Shown here: positions 37,755-45,881 of the stretch, in pieces
Layout of the letters: the number at the start of each line of letters is the position of its first letter
Numbering within the stretch: position 1 is the first letter of the stretch
Assembly: GCF_006717095.1 (NCBI RefSeq)
Contig: NZ_VFQE01000001.1
Location: forward strand, 1,364,001-1,428,000
DNA: 64,000 nucleotides
Direction: 5' to 3'
Origin: Blastococcus colisei
Lineage (GTDB): Bacteria > Actinomycetota > Actinomycetes > Mycobacteriales > Geodermatophilaceae
The notes under the pieces: generated by a model
The model's database searches: none
The model's input: only the letters and a program-made list of their open reading frames with translations
What the model was told of the DNA's origin: nothing
Program-made: the position numbers and the translations under genes

Positions 37755-37798
37755 CGACAGCGTCCGGACAGGGTCCGGACAGCCGGACGGACGACGGT
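37755..37798 (+). promoter_or_regulatory. SARP-type heptamer array before multicopper oxidase
   Basis: There are three direct heptamers, CGACAGC (37755), GGACAGG (37766) and GGACAGC (37777), exactly 11 bp apart. A -10-like GACGGT (37793-37798) begins 9 bp after the last one. Heptamer repeats with this spacing just upstream of the -10 are the signature of SARP activation. They point toward the oxidase operon. Confidence 0.75.
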
Positions 37799-37830
37799 TC
37801 TCGTCGTAGCAACGCGGCGGAGGGGACACG

Positions 37831-39801
37831 GTGATCACGTTCCACGTACCGGCGATGAGCTCGCGTTCCAGCGTCCGGGCGATCAGTGCCCGGGTCTGCG
37901 ACGTGGCCGGTGTCCGCACCCTCGAGGCGGATCTCGTCACCAGAACCGTCCGGGTGACCGGTCCCGCCGAGCCCGCCCGGATACGGGCCGCGCTCGCCGC
38001 CGCCGGATACGCCGCCGACCCGTGCGTCCCCGCCGGGTCGTCCATCCGAGAACCACGGACAGGGGGCACTCCCATGAGCACGCAGATCAGCAGCGCAGGA
38101 ACTCCGACGGGACATGTCCACGCAGCGCACGATGCCGGATACCTGTCCGGCACCTTCCCGACCGATCCCACCGGACTGCCCGAGGCCACCCCGCCGGCCG
38201 TCGTGGAGTTGCCGGACGGCGCATCCCTGGAGCTGCGGATGGCCCCGGTCGCCAAGCGCCTGGCCGGGACGACGGTCCGCATGCTGGCCTACAACGGCTC
38301 GGTGCCCGGACCCACCATCACGGTGCGCCAGGGCGGTCGGCTGACCGTGCGCGCGACGAACGACACCGACTCCGACACCACCGTCCACTGGCACGGCCTG
38401 CGCCTCGAGAACAAGTACGACGGAGTTCCGCACGACACGCAGCAGCCGATCCCGCCGGGGGCGAGCTTCACGTACCGCCTGGATTTCCGCGACCCCGGTG
38501 TGTACTGGTACCACCCGCACATCCGGGAGGACTACACGCAGGAGATGGGCCTCTACGGCAACATCCTCGTGCTCCCGGCCGAGCCCGACTACTGGCCGCC
38601 CGTGCACCGCGACGTCGTCCTCACCATCGACGACGTTCTGATCGAGGACGGTGCCATCGCCCCGTTCCGCCGCTCCGAGGTCACCCACGCGGCCATGGGG
38701 CGGTTCGGCAACGTGTTCCTCGTCGGTGGAGAGACCGACCACGCCATGACCGCCAGGGTCGGAGAGGTGGTGCGGCTCTGGCTGACGAACACCGCCAACG
38801 TCCGGGTCTTCGACCTCCACCTGCCGGGTGCGCGGATGAAGCTGGTCGGCGGGGACAGCGGGCGGGTGGAGCGCGAGGAGTTCATCTCCCACCTGCTGAT
38901 CGCGCCCTCCGAGCGGGCGATCGTGGATGTGCTGTTCGAGGAACCGGGGCACTACACGGTCGAGCACCGGACGCCGGATCGCAGCTATCCGCTCTCCAGG
39001 ATCACCGTGATCCCCGAGACCGCGGAGCCCTCGCTCCGCGGCTCCTTCGGCACCCTCCGTTCCGCCCCCGAGCTCGACGCGGAGCGCCGGCAGCTCGACC
39101 ACTGGCTCGCCGCTCCGCCGGACAGGATCCTGGCCGCGGTCGCCGAGATGGACGACCCCTCCGGACCGGCCCCCGGGTGGCCGGTGACGTACGCCTGCCC
39201 CATGCACCCCGAGGTGGTCAGCGACGAGCCCGGCCGCTGCCCGAAGTGCGGGATGAAGCTGCTGGCTGCGTCACCGGACGGCGCGGCCGGCCACCACGAC
39301 ATGGGCCACGACATGTCGACGATGGATCACCACGAGGCGCCCGCCGTGCACGACCACGGTCACGGTCAGGGTCTCGGCACCGGTGACGGCATCGAGTGGG
39401 AAGACGACATGGTGGAGGTCAACCGGCTGACCACGCCGGCGACCATGCGCTGGCAGCTGCTGGACCGGACCGCCGGCACAGACCGGCCCCCGGTCGGCTG
39501 GAGCTTCACCACCGGTGACCGCGTCAAGATCCGGCTGGTCAACGAGATGGACTCCGACCACCCGATGCACCACCCGTTCCACCTGCACGGCGCCGGCCGC
39601 TTCCTGGTGCTCTCCCGCGACGGCGTTCCGGAGCCGAACCTGGTCTGGAAGGACACGGTGCTGCTCCGTACCGGCCAGACCGTCGACATCCTGTTCGACG
39701 TGACCAACCCGGGGATCTGGATGGCCCACTGCCACATCCCCGAGCACATGGCCAGCGGCATGATGTTCACCTTCACGGTCGCCGAGGGGGCAGGGGCATG
39801 A
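37831..39801 (+). CDS. Multicopper oxidase with HMA-like N-terminus and metal-binding insert
   Basis: This encodes 656 residues from GTG 37831, which has GGAGGGG upstream. Residues 1-65 resemble a heavy-metal-associated domain, but both metal cysteines are serines (M-S-S11-R-S-S14). Residues about 120-400 hold two cupredoxin domains with copper motifs HWHG (186-189) and HPH (228-230). A heavy-metal-binding insert (YACPMHP...CPKCGMK, 454-476) and a His/Met-rich linker (488-511) precede the third domain, with HPMHHPFHLHG and HCHIPEHM supplying type 1 and type 2/3 ligands. It should oxidise a metal ion or phenol using O2. No Sec or Tat signal is apparent, which is unusual. An internal ATG at 38074 could start a form without the HMA-like part. 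Its stop overlaps the next gene. Confidence 0.92.
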   Translation: MITFHVPAMSSRSSVRAISARVCDVAGVRTLEADLVTRTVRVTGPAEPARIRAALAAAGYAADPCVPAGSSIREPRTGGTPMSTQISSAGTPTGHVHAAHDAGYLSGTFPTDPTGLPEATPPAVVELPDGASLELRMAPVAKRLAGTTVRMLAYNGSVPGPTITVRQGGRLTVRATNDTDSDTTVHWHGLRLENKYDGVPHDTQQPIPPGASFTYRLDFRDPGVYWYHPHIREDYTQEMGLYGNILVLPAEPDYWPPVHRDVVLTIDDVLIEDGAIAPFRRSEVTHAAMGRFGNVFLVGGETDHAMTARVGEVVRLWLTNTANVRVFDLHLPGARMKLVGGDSGRVEREEFISHLLIAPSERAIVDVLFEEPGHYTVEHRTPDRSYPLSRITVIPETAEPSLRGSFGTLRSAPELDAERRQLDHWLAAPPDRILAAVAEMDDPSGPAPGWPVTYACPMHPEVVSDEPGRCPKCGMKLLAASPDGAAGHHDMGHDMSTMDHHEAPAVHDHGHGQGLGTGDGIEWEDDMVEVNRLTTPATMRWQLLDRTAGTDRPPVGWSFTTGDRVKIRLVNEMDSDHPMHHPFHLHGAGRFLVLSRDGVPEPNLVWKDTVLLRTGQTVDILFDVTNPGIWMAHCHIPEHMASGMMFTFTVAEGAGA

Positions 39802-40916
39802 CCGCCCGGGAGCCGGTCGGCACCGCTGCCGAGGGCACGCGCGCCCGGCCCTACGACGTGGTCGTGGTCGGCGGCGGCCAGGCCGGCCTGGCCGCCGCCT
39901 GGCACCTGCGGCGACGTGGGCTGCGGTACGTGGTGCTGGAGGGCGCCGCGCAGCTCGGCAGCTCATGGCGCGCTCGCTGGCATTCCTTGCGGCTGTTCAC
40001 CCCGGCGGAGTACGACGCCCTGCCGGGCATGCCGTTTCCCGCGCCGGCCGGCAGCTATCCCGGAAGGGAGGCGGTCGCCGAGTACCTGCGCAGTTATGCC
40101 GAGGCCAACGACCTGGACGTCGAGCTGAACGCCCGTGTCATCGCCCTCGGTCGGACCGGCGCCGGGTTCGAGCTCAGGACGGCCGAGCGGACGATCCATG
40201 CCGGCCAGGTCGTGGTGGCCACCGGCCCCTTCCAGGTCCCGTTCACGCCCTCGGCCGCCGACGAACTGGACGACTCGGTGGCCCAGATCCACAGCGCCGG
40301 GTACCGCGACCCCTGGTCGTTGGCAGATGGGCTGGTGCTCGTGGTGGGCGGCGGCAACTCGGGCTTCCAGATCGCCGAGGAGCTGGCCGGCTCCCGGCAG
40401 GTGGACCTGTCCGTCGGCGCCGGGTACCCGATGCTGCCCCAGCGACTGCTCGGGAGGGACCTCTTCTGGTGGCTCACCCGGACCGGCCTGATCCGCGTGC
40501 CGGCCGGCTCCCGGCTCGGCCGCCGCATGCAGGCGCGCGGGGAGTTCGTGATCGGGACCGGCCGGCGACGGCTGGAGGCCGCCGGCGTCCGGTTCCGGCC
40601 GAGGCTGGTGCAGGCCGCCGGGCGGACCGCACGGTTCGCCGACGGCAGCACTCTGGACGTCGGCGTCGTCGTCTGGGCGACCGGCTACCGGTCGGACCAC
40701 TCGTGGATCGACGTCCCCGGGGTGCTGCACGACGGCCTGGTCGTGCACCGCCGCGGCGTCACCGAGGTGCCCGGCCTGTACTTCCTCGGCCTGCCCTGGC
40801 AGCACACCCGCGGCTCGGCGCTCCTCGGCTTCGTCGGCGAGGACGCCGCCCACGTGGCGGAGGCCGCCCGCCTGCTCGCCGCTGACCTCGGCACCCCGTT
40901 GTCGACGCCGGCCTGA
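39798..40916 (+). CDS. Flavin-dependent monooxygenase-like oxidoreductase
   Basis: This encodes 372 residues. A FAD-binding GxGxxG (VVVVGGGQAGLAAA, about 22-35) and a second dinucleotide motif (VVGGGNSGFQIAEE, about 180) mark the CzcO/FMO type. A VVWATGYRSD stretch near the end matches the family ATG motif. These enzymes use NADPH and FAD to hydroxylate small molecules or transfer electrons; the substrate is unknown. Its ATG overlaps the oxidase stop by 4 bp (ATGA), so the two products are made together. Confidence 0.87.
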   Translation: MTAREPVGTAAEGTRARPYDVVVVGGGQAGLAAAWHLRRRGLRYVVLEGAAQLGSSWRARWHSLRLFTPAEYDALPGMPFPAPAGSYPGREAVAEYLRSYAEANDLDVELNARVIALGRTGAGFELRTAERTIHAGQVVVATGPFQVPFTPSAADELDDSVAQIHSAGYRDPWSLADGLVLVVGGGNSGFQIAEELAGSRQVDLSVGAGYPMLPQRLLGRDLFWWLTRTGLIRVPAGSRLGRRMQARGEFVIGTGRRRLEAAGVRFRPRLVQAAGRTARFADGSTLDVGVVVWATGYRSDHSWIDVPGVLHDGLVVHRRGVTEVPGLYFLGLPWQHTRGSALLGFVGEDAAHVAEAARLLAADLGTPLSTPA

Positions 40917-40941
40917 CCCGCACGGAGAGGACGACGGACCC

Positions 40942-42372
40942 ATGGCCGGCCACGAGAAGCAGCTCATCGCGTTCCCGGTCCATCCGGGCGTGACCCCGCT
41001 GGACGTGGTCGGGCCGCTCACCGTTCTGCGGAACCTCAGCGGAACCCCGTACCGGACGGTCGTCGTCGGGGAGCGCATCGCGCCGACCGAGACCGACACC
41101 CGGATGCGGGTGGTCCCGGCCGCGACCTTCGCCGAGGTGCCGCGTCCCTACGCCGTCGTCGTGCCGGGCGGGGGAGCGGCCACCCTGTCGGCGATGGAGG
41201 ACGAGGCGTTGCTCGGCTACGTGCGGTCCACGGCCGGGACTGCAGAGCTGGTCGGATCGACCGGCGCGGGCGCGCTCGTCCTCGCCGCGGCCGGCGTCCT
41301 CGAAGGACGGCGGGCAGCCGTCCACTGGGCCTACGCCGACCTGCTGGAGAGCCGGGGAGTGACTTACGCCCCGGAGCGCTGGGTGGCGGACGGCCGGTTC
41401 CTGACGGCGGCCGGCGGGTCGGCCGGGATCGACATGATGCTGGCGCTCCTCGCCCGGCTGAAGAGCAGGTCCGCGGCCACGCTGGCCCAGCTGTTCATGG
41501 AGTACGACCCCGAACCCCCGTTCGGCCCGAGCGACCGGAGCGGCGACGGTGAGCTCGCCCGGCTGCTCAGGACGTCACCCGCCGCCGACCGCCGCCGACC
41601 GGCGCGAGCAGAGGAGCTGATCCGCATGCCGGCTGCGACCGGGGGCGAGCGGACCATCGCCGTCGTGCTGTACCCAGGCCTGACGCTGCTGGACCTCGTC
41701 GGCCCGCTGCAGGTCCTGACCGAGCTCGAGCGGTTCGCGCCGCAGTACCGCACCGTGGTCGTGGCCGCCCGCATCGAGCCCATGGCCACCGATGTGGGGG
41801 CCGAGGTGGTCCCCGACCAAACCTTCGCGCAGGTCCCGCACCCGTACGCGATCGTCGTCCCCGGCGGCAGGGGCGGCACGATCCGGTCCATGAGCGACCC
41901 GGAGGTCCGGGGGTACGTGCGTGCGGCGGCAGCGTCGGCGGCGATCGTCGGATCGGTGTGCACCGGCTCGCTGATCCTCGCGTCCGTGGGCCTGCTGGCA
42001 GGGCGACCGGCGACGACCAACTGGTTCTTCTCCGGAGTGCTGAGGCCTTTCGGTGCCCACTACCACCGCAAGCGCTGGGTGGAGCACGGCAACGTGATCA
42101 TGTCCGCCGGTGTCTCGGCCGGCATCGACATGGCCCTGTACCTGGCCGCCCGGCTCACCGACGAGGCGACCGCGCGGCGCGTCCAGCGGGCGATCGACTA
42201 CGACCCGCAGCCCCCGTTCGGTGGCATCGACTGGGGTCACGTCCCGCTGCTGCCCCGCGCCATGCGCGGCGCCGTCGGGCTGGCGGCGCCGGTGATCGCG
42301 GCCCGGCCCATGTGGGTGTCCCGCGTGGAGCGCCGGTCACGTCGGGACTCGACCCGAGCCGCCGTCCCGTAG
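40942..42372 (+). CDS. Tandem DJ-1/PfpI-domain protein
   Basis: This encodes 476 residues in two related DJ-1/PfpI domains (about 7-195 and 236-430). The second keeps the nucleophile elbow GSVCTGS with Cys340. In the first the same position reads GSTGAGA, with Gly108 in place of cysteine, so that domain is probably not catalytic. The second domain resembles isonitrile hydratase and AraC-associated types, which hydrate isonitriles or act as glyoxalases. Both domains end with a similar YDPxPPFG motif, a sign of internal duplication. It is the third gene of the oxidase operon, 25 bp after the monooxygenase. Confidence 0.88.
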   Translation: MAGHEKQLIAFPVHPGVTPLDVVGPLTVLRNLSGTPYRTVVVGERIAPTETDTRMRVVPAATFAEVPRPYAVVVPGGGAATLSAMEDEALLGYVRSTAGTAELVGSTGAGALVLAAAGVLEGRRAAVHWAYADLLESRGVTYAPERWVADGRFLTAAGGSAGIDMMLALLARLKSRSAATLAQLFMEYDPEPPFGPSDRSGDGELARLLRTSPAADRRRPARAEELIRMPAATGGERTIAVVLYPGLTLLDLVGPLQVLTELERFAPQYRTVVVAARIEPMATDVGAEVVPDQTFAQVPHPYAIVVPGGRGGTIRSMSDPEVRGYVRAAAASAAIVGSVCTGSLILASVGLLAGRPATTNWFFSGVLRPFGAHYHRKRWVEHGNVIMSAGVSAGIDMALYLAARLTDEATARRVQRAIDYDPQPPFGGIDWGHVPLLPRAMRGAVGLAAPVIAARPMWVSRVERRSRRDSTRAAVP

Positions 42373-42463
42373 GAGCGACGGGCGGTGTCCTCCCCGGGGC
42401 GCCGCGCCGCCCACCGCGACCGGGTGTGGCAGGTCGCCGCCACCGGCCGCGGTAGGTGGACCG

Positions 42464-43243
42464 CTACGCGGCCCCGGTCCCGTCCGTCACCTGGATGCCG
42501 CCGCTCGGGGCGGTCGCCGCCCGGATGGCGGCGAGCGTCACGAGTGCGGCGAGGATCGTCAGGGGCCAGCCGAGGACCAGTTTGCCCGCCGCGAGCAGCC
42601 CCGGCTGGTCCGCGAGGTACAGCACCGTCTGTCCGCCGGCGCGGACCCCGAAGACCACCGACCAGCCGATCGTGGCGGTCGTCAGGGTGCGGCGCAGGGG
42701 GGTGGTCCAGGCCCCCGGACCTCGGCGGTCCACGAGGAGTCCGTACGCGATGCCGACCAACGGCCGGCCGATGAGCACGGAGCCCAGGAAGACGATCGCG
42801 TACGTCGCGTCGACGTAGATGGCGGGAAGGAAGAAGTCGCGGGCCTCGCCGGCCTGGAGGGCGAACGCGACGGCGATCGCGAGCCCCGCCAGGCCGCCGA
42901 GTGCCTGCCGCAGCGGCTGCCGGCGGACCAGCCGCACGGCCACGATGCCGCCCCCGGTGACCGACGCGGCGGCGGACGCCATGGCCAGGGCGGTCGCACG
43001 GGGAGCGCTCGCACCCACGACGGCGTTCACGACCGCGAAGACGAGTGGTGGCAGGCCGCCGTCGAGAATGCCGCGACCGCCGCCGAGCACGGCGAGCACG
43101 CGGGCGCGGAGCGGATCGTGCGGCGTCGGGTGGTGCGGCGTCGGTTCGGCGACGCCGAACAGGCCGCCGATCGCCGGGATGGTGGAGCGGCGGACGCGCC
43201 GGCCTCCCGGCCGGATGCCGGTGCCGCTCTCGGACGAGCACAT
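42464..43243 (-). CDS. DUF3159 membrane protein
   Basis: This encodes 259 residues. After a basic N-terminus of about 45 residues come five to six transmembrane helices with the family's GGGRGILDGGLPPLVF motif and a central RDFFLPAIYVDATYA loop. DUF3159 proteins are actinobacterial integral membrane proteins of unknown role. The gene converges on the DJ-1 gene and is divergent from the MFS gene. Its upstream region carries heptamers in its own orientation, so it may belong to the SARP regulon. Confidence 0.85.
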   Translation of the reverse strand: MCSSESGTGIRPGGRRVRRSTIPAIGGLFGVAEPTPHHPTPHDPLRARVLAVLGGGRGILDGGLPPLVFAVVNAVVGASAPRATALAMASAAASVTGGGIVAVRLVRRQPLRQALGGLAGLAIAVAFALQAGEARDFFLPAIYVDATYAIVFLGSVLIGRPLVGIAYGLLVDRRGPGAWTTPLRRTLTTATIGWSVVFGVRAGGQTVLYLADQPGLLAAGKLVLGWPLTILAALVTLAAIRAATAPSGGIQVTDGTGAA

Positions 43244-43296
43244 CGGGATTCCTCTCGGACGGGCCTGGGCCGACGCGGCCGGGGGGCCGTGGCGTC

Positions 43297-43329
43297 AGAC
43301 TGCCCAGCAGTGCTGTCCCGGCGCTGTCC
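43297..43329 (-). promoter_or_regulatory. SARP-type heptamer pair before DUF3159 gene
   Basis: On the minus strand GGACAGC occurs twice (43323-43329 and 43312-43318), 11 bp apart. A -10-like CAGTCT (43297-43302) begins 9 bp after the second. The layout matches the array at 37755. Confidence 0.7.
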
Positions 43330-43388
43330 GTCCGGCGTCATGACGGGGGGAGACCGCGTCACCCGCGCCAGCGACCCGTTCAGCGCCC

Positions 43389-43421
43389 GGACAGCGCCGC
43401 GACAGCCCCTGCACGCACCCT
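43389..43421 (+). promoter_or_regulatory. SARP-type heptamer pair before MFS gene
   Basis: GGACAGC (43389) and CGACAGC (43400) are 11 bp apart. A -10-like CACCCT (43416-43421) begins 9 bp after the second. This is the third instance of the same layout. Confidence 0.7.
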
Positions 43422-43462
43422 CTGCATCGATCCGGACCGGTACCGAGCAGAGGAGAGACGTG

Positions 43463-44953
43463 ATGAGTTCCCACGACGCGGCGGTGCGGCCGTCGCCCGA
43501 CGAGTCGATCGTCGAGCCGCCCGCCGGGGGGCATGCCGCAGGGCCCTCGAGCCGTGCGCACGGTTCGGCATCGCCGGCACCGCCACCTCGGGATCGGACG
43601 CGAAGCATGCCGGTGGCGGTGTGGGCGCTGGTCATCGGCGCCTTCGCCATGGGTGCCGACGAGTTCATCGTCGCGGGCGTCGTCCAGGAGATCGCCACGG
43701 CCCTGCGCGTGACGATCGGCGACGTCGGCCACTTCGAGAGCGCCTACGCGGTGGGCGTGGCCGTGGGCGCCCCGCTGTTCGCGGCGCTCGGCACCCGGTT
43801 CCCGCGCCGCAGCATGCTGCTGGCGACCACCGGCGTCTTCCTGGCCGGCAACCTGCTCTCGGCCCTGGGCCCCTCCTACGGCCTGATCATGTCCGGCCGG
43901 GTGGTGTCGGCGATGGCACACGGCGCGTTCCTCGGGATCGCGGCGGTCTACGCCGCCGAGCTCGTCGATCCGGCTCGCAAGGGCCGGGCCGTCGCCACGG
44001 TGTTCACCGGCCTCACCGCGTCGACGGTTCTCGGTGCCCCGATCGGTGCGGCCGTCGGGCAGGCGCTGGGCTGGCGGTTCACCTTCTGGACCCTCGTGGC
44101 CCTCGGTGGCCTGGCCTTGATCGGTCTGCTGGCGTTCCTGCCACCCACCGCCCGACCCGACGGCTCGGCCTCCCACGGGCACGGAGCGGCCGGGCACACC
44201 GGCCCGCCGCACGGCCACCAGGAGCACGGCCACCAGGAGCGCCACCACGAGGCGCGCCACGACCACGCAACCGCTGAGACGGACGGCCTGGACGCGCACG
44301 CCCTGGCGCACCTGGGTGGCGGCGGGCACGAGCCGAGCATGCGCGAGCAGCTCGCCGCTCTGCGTCGTCCCGCGGTGTGGGCAGCCCTGCTGACCACGCT
44401 GCTCGGCTACGGCGGTGTGTTCACCAGCTACGTCTACATCGCCCCGCAGTTCACCGAGGTGACCGGCTTCTCGACCGGATGGATCACGCCGCTGCTGCTG
44501 CTCTTCGGCATCGGACTCTTCGCCGGCAACGACCTCGGTGGCCGCCTCGCGGATCGGCGGCTGATGCCGGCGGTCCTCGGGACCATCGGCGCGCTGGCGG
44601 CGGTGCTGTTCGCCATGACCTGGCTGATCGAGCACCCGGTCACCGCGGTGATCGGCACGTTCGTCTTCGGCGCCGCCGCCTTCGCGGTGGTCGCCCCGCT
44701 CCAGCTGCGGGTCATGAATGCGGCCGGGCATGCGCGCGACGTGGCCTCGGCGGCGAACATCTGCGCCTTCACCCTCGGCAGCGCGCTGGGCATCTACCTG
44801 GGCGGTGCCGCGATCGACGGGGGACTGGGGTTGGCGTCGGTCAACTGGGTCGGCGGGCTCATCAGCACCGCGGGTCTGGTCATCGCGCTCGTCAGCTGGG
44901 TACTCATCGATCGCCGGTCGACCCCGGAGCCGCAGCACCAGCACCAGCACTGA
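43463..44953 (+). CDS. MFS exporter with histidine-rich loop
   Basis: This encodes 496 residues with about twelve transmembrane helices in two halves of six (FAMGADEFIVAGV in the first; NDLGGRLADRRLMPAVLG in the second). It is most like AraJ/Cmx-type drug-proton antiporters. The central loop (about residues 235-290) is extraordinarily rich in histidine (HGHQEHGHQERHHEARHDH), and the C-terminus ends QHQHQH. Such clusters usually bind Cu, Ni or Zn. GAGGAGA precedes ATG 43463. Its promoter region shares SARP-type repeats with the multicopper oxidase, so metal export is a fair guess. Confidence 0.87.
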   Translation: MSSHDAAVRPSPDESIVEPPAGGHAAGPSSRAHGSASPAPPPRDRTRSMPVAVWALVIGAFAMGADEFIVAGVVQEIATALRVTIGDVGHFESAYAVGVAVGAPLFAALGTRFPRRSMLLATTGVFLAGNLLSALGPSYGLIMSGRVVSAMAHGAFLGIAAVYAAELVDPARKGRAVATVFTGLTASTVLGAPIGAAVGQALGWRFTFWTLVALGGLALIGLLAFLPPTARPDGSASHGHGAAGHTGPPHGHQEHGHQERHHEARHDHATAETDGLDAHALAHLGGGGHEPSMREQLAALRRPAVWAALLTTLLGYGGVFTSYVYIAPQFTEVTGFSTGWITPLLLLFGIGLFAGNDLGGRLADRRLMPAVLGTIGALAAVLFAMTWLIEHPVTAVIGTFVFGAAAFAVVAPLQLRVMNAAGHARDVASAANICAFTLGSALGIYLGGAAIDGGLGLASVNWVGGLISTAGLVIALVSWVLIDRRSTPEPQHQHQH

Positions 44954-44964
44954 AGGACCCGGCC

Positions 44965-44985
44965 CCGGCCGGCGAGACCGGCCGG
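44965..44985. terminator. Hairpin between MFS and convergent gene
   Basis: An 8-bp CCGGCCGG stem (44965-44972 with 44978-44985) with a 5-nt loop lies between convergent genes. Confidence 0.5.
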
Positions 44986-44992
44986 CGTTCGC

Positions 44993-45541
44993 CTACGAGT
45001 CGGGCTGGCGTGCCATCAGGGCCGTGGACTGCTCACCCCGGTTGCGCCGCTGTTCCTGCTGCTTGCACCAGCCGTAGCGGGTGAGGCCGCGCGGCTTGTA
45101 GATCGAGAGGACCGTGACGAGCAGCAGCACCACCAGACCGCCGACGGAGTGCGGGAGGGTCCCGGGCAGCTCCCGGGGATCGGCACCGGACGCCGCAGCC
45201 TCCGCCAGCGCACGGATCGTCTGCGTCTCGAGCACGAGGACGGCCGTGGCGACGAGGGTGAGCAGGAGCTTCACCAGGACCCAGTAATGCCGGAACAGGC
45301 CCCACGGGCTGCCCAGTGCGTTGACGATCCCGACGATCACGGAGGCGAGCGCCAGGGGAACGATGGCGTAGAGCACCGTCAGTTCCATCGCCACGTAGGC
45401 GGAGCGGACCCGGTCGAGATCTCGGCCGACCACGGCGGTGACGTCGAGGACCAGATACGCGAGGACGGCGCCCAGCCAGCCGACCGAGGTCACGACATGG
45501 GTGGTGAGAACCGCTCTGCGCAGGCGTGGCGGCATGGTCAC
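44993..45541 (-). CDS. DUF2269-like four-helix membrane protein
   Basis: This encodes about 182 residues. Four transmembrane helices with the start RRAVLTTHVVTSVGWLGAVL and conserved His/Trp positions resemble DUF2269 or CopD-like membrane proteins. The tail is basic and cytoplasmic. The start is GTG 45541, overlapping the previous stop as GTGA; ATG 45535 is an alternative. It forms a two-gene operon with the small anchored protein upstream, probably under the divergent TetR. Confidence 0.7.
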   Translation of the reverse strand: MTMPPRLRRAVLTTHVVTSVGWLGAVLAYLVLDVTAVVGRDLDRVRSAYVAMELTVLYAIVPLALASVIVGIVNALGSPWGLFRHYWVLVKLLLTLVATAVLVLETQTIRALAEAAASGADPRELPGTLPHSVGGLVVLLLVTVLSIYKPRGLTRYGWCKQQEQRRNRGEQSTALMARQPDS

Positions 45542-45768
45542 CCGAGGCCAGCGGTCGCCGGTGGGGAACCGGTCGCCGGCAGCCCGACGGCGGGAGCGGG
45601 CACGCCGGACATGTGCCGTCCCGGCCCGTGCTCGCCGATCCCGGTGAGCATCAACACGAGGAACAGCGCCACCAGCAGAGCCACGGCGATCGCTGCCACC
45701 TTCACCCAGCGCGGCATGCGGGGAGGCTGTTCGCGCTCGGCATCGGGACGAGGCGTGGTGTCCGCCAT
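45538..45768 (-). CDS. Small single-pass membrane protein
   Basis: This encodes 76 residues: a polar, charged N-terminus (MADTTPRPDAEREQPP), one transmembrane helix (about 24-46, VKVAAIAVALLVALFLVLML), and a Gly/Pro/His tail outside. AGGAGCG precedes ATG 45768. It is the first gene of the operon facing the TetR gene. Function unknown. Confidence 0.7.
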   Translation of the reverse strand: MADTTPRPDAEREQPPRMPRWVKVAAIAVALLVALFLVLMLTGIGEHGPGRHMSGVPAPAVGLPATGSPPATAGLG

Positions 45769-45823
45769 GTGGCGCTCCTCCGACCGAGCCGGCCCGGATG
45801 GCCGACGGGGGAACGTTATCGAG

Positions 45824-45875
45824 ACACCCTGTTCGCGTCGAGACAGGGTGTACCGGCCCCGGCGTGTCGTAGGCT
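45824..45875 (+). promoter_or_regulatory. TetR-type operator and -10
   Basis: A perfect 9-bp inverted repeat, ACACCCTGT (45824-45832) and ACAGGGTGT (45843-45851), with a 10-bp centre, lies between the divergent genes. TAGGCT (45870-45875) is exactly 6 nt before the TetR GTG, so the operator covers the -35 region. Self-repression is likely. Confidence 0.8.
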
Positions 45876-45881
45876 TCCGCG

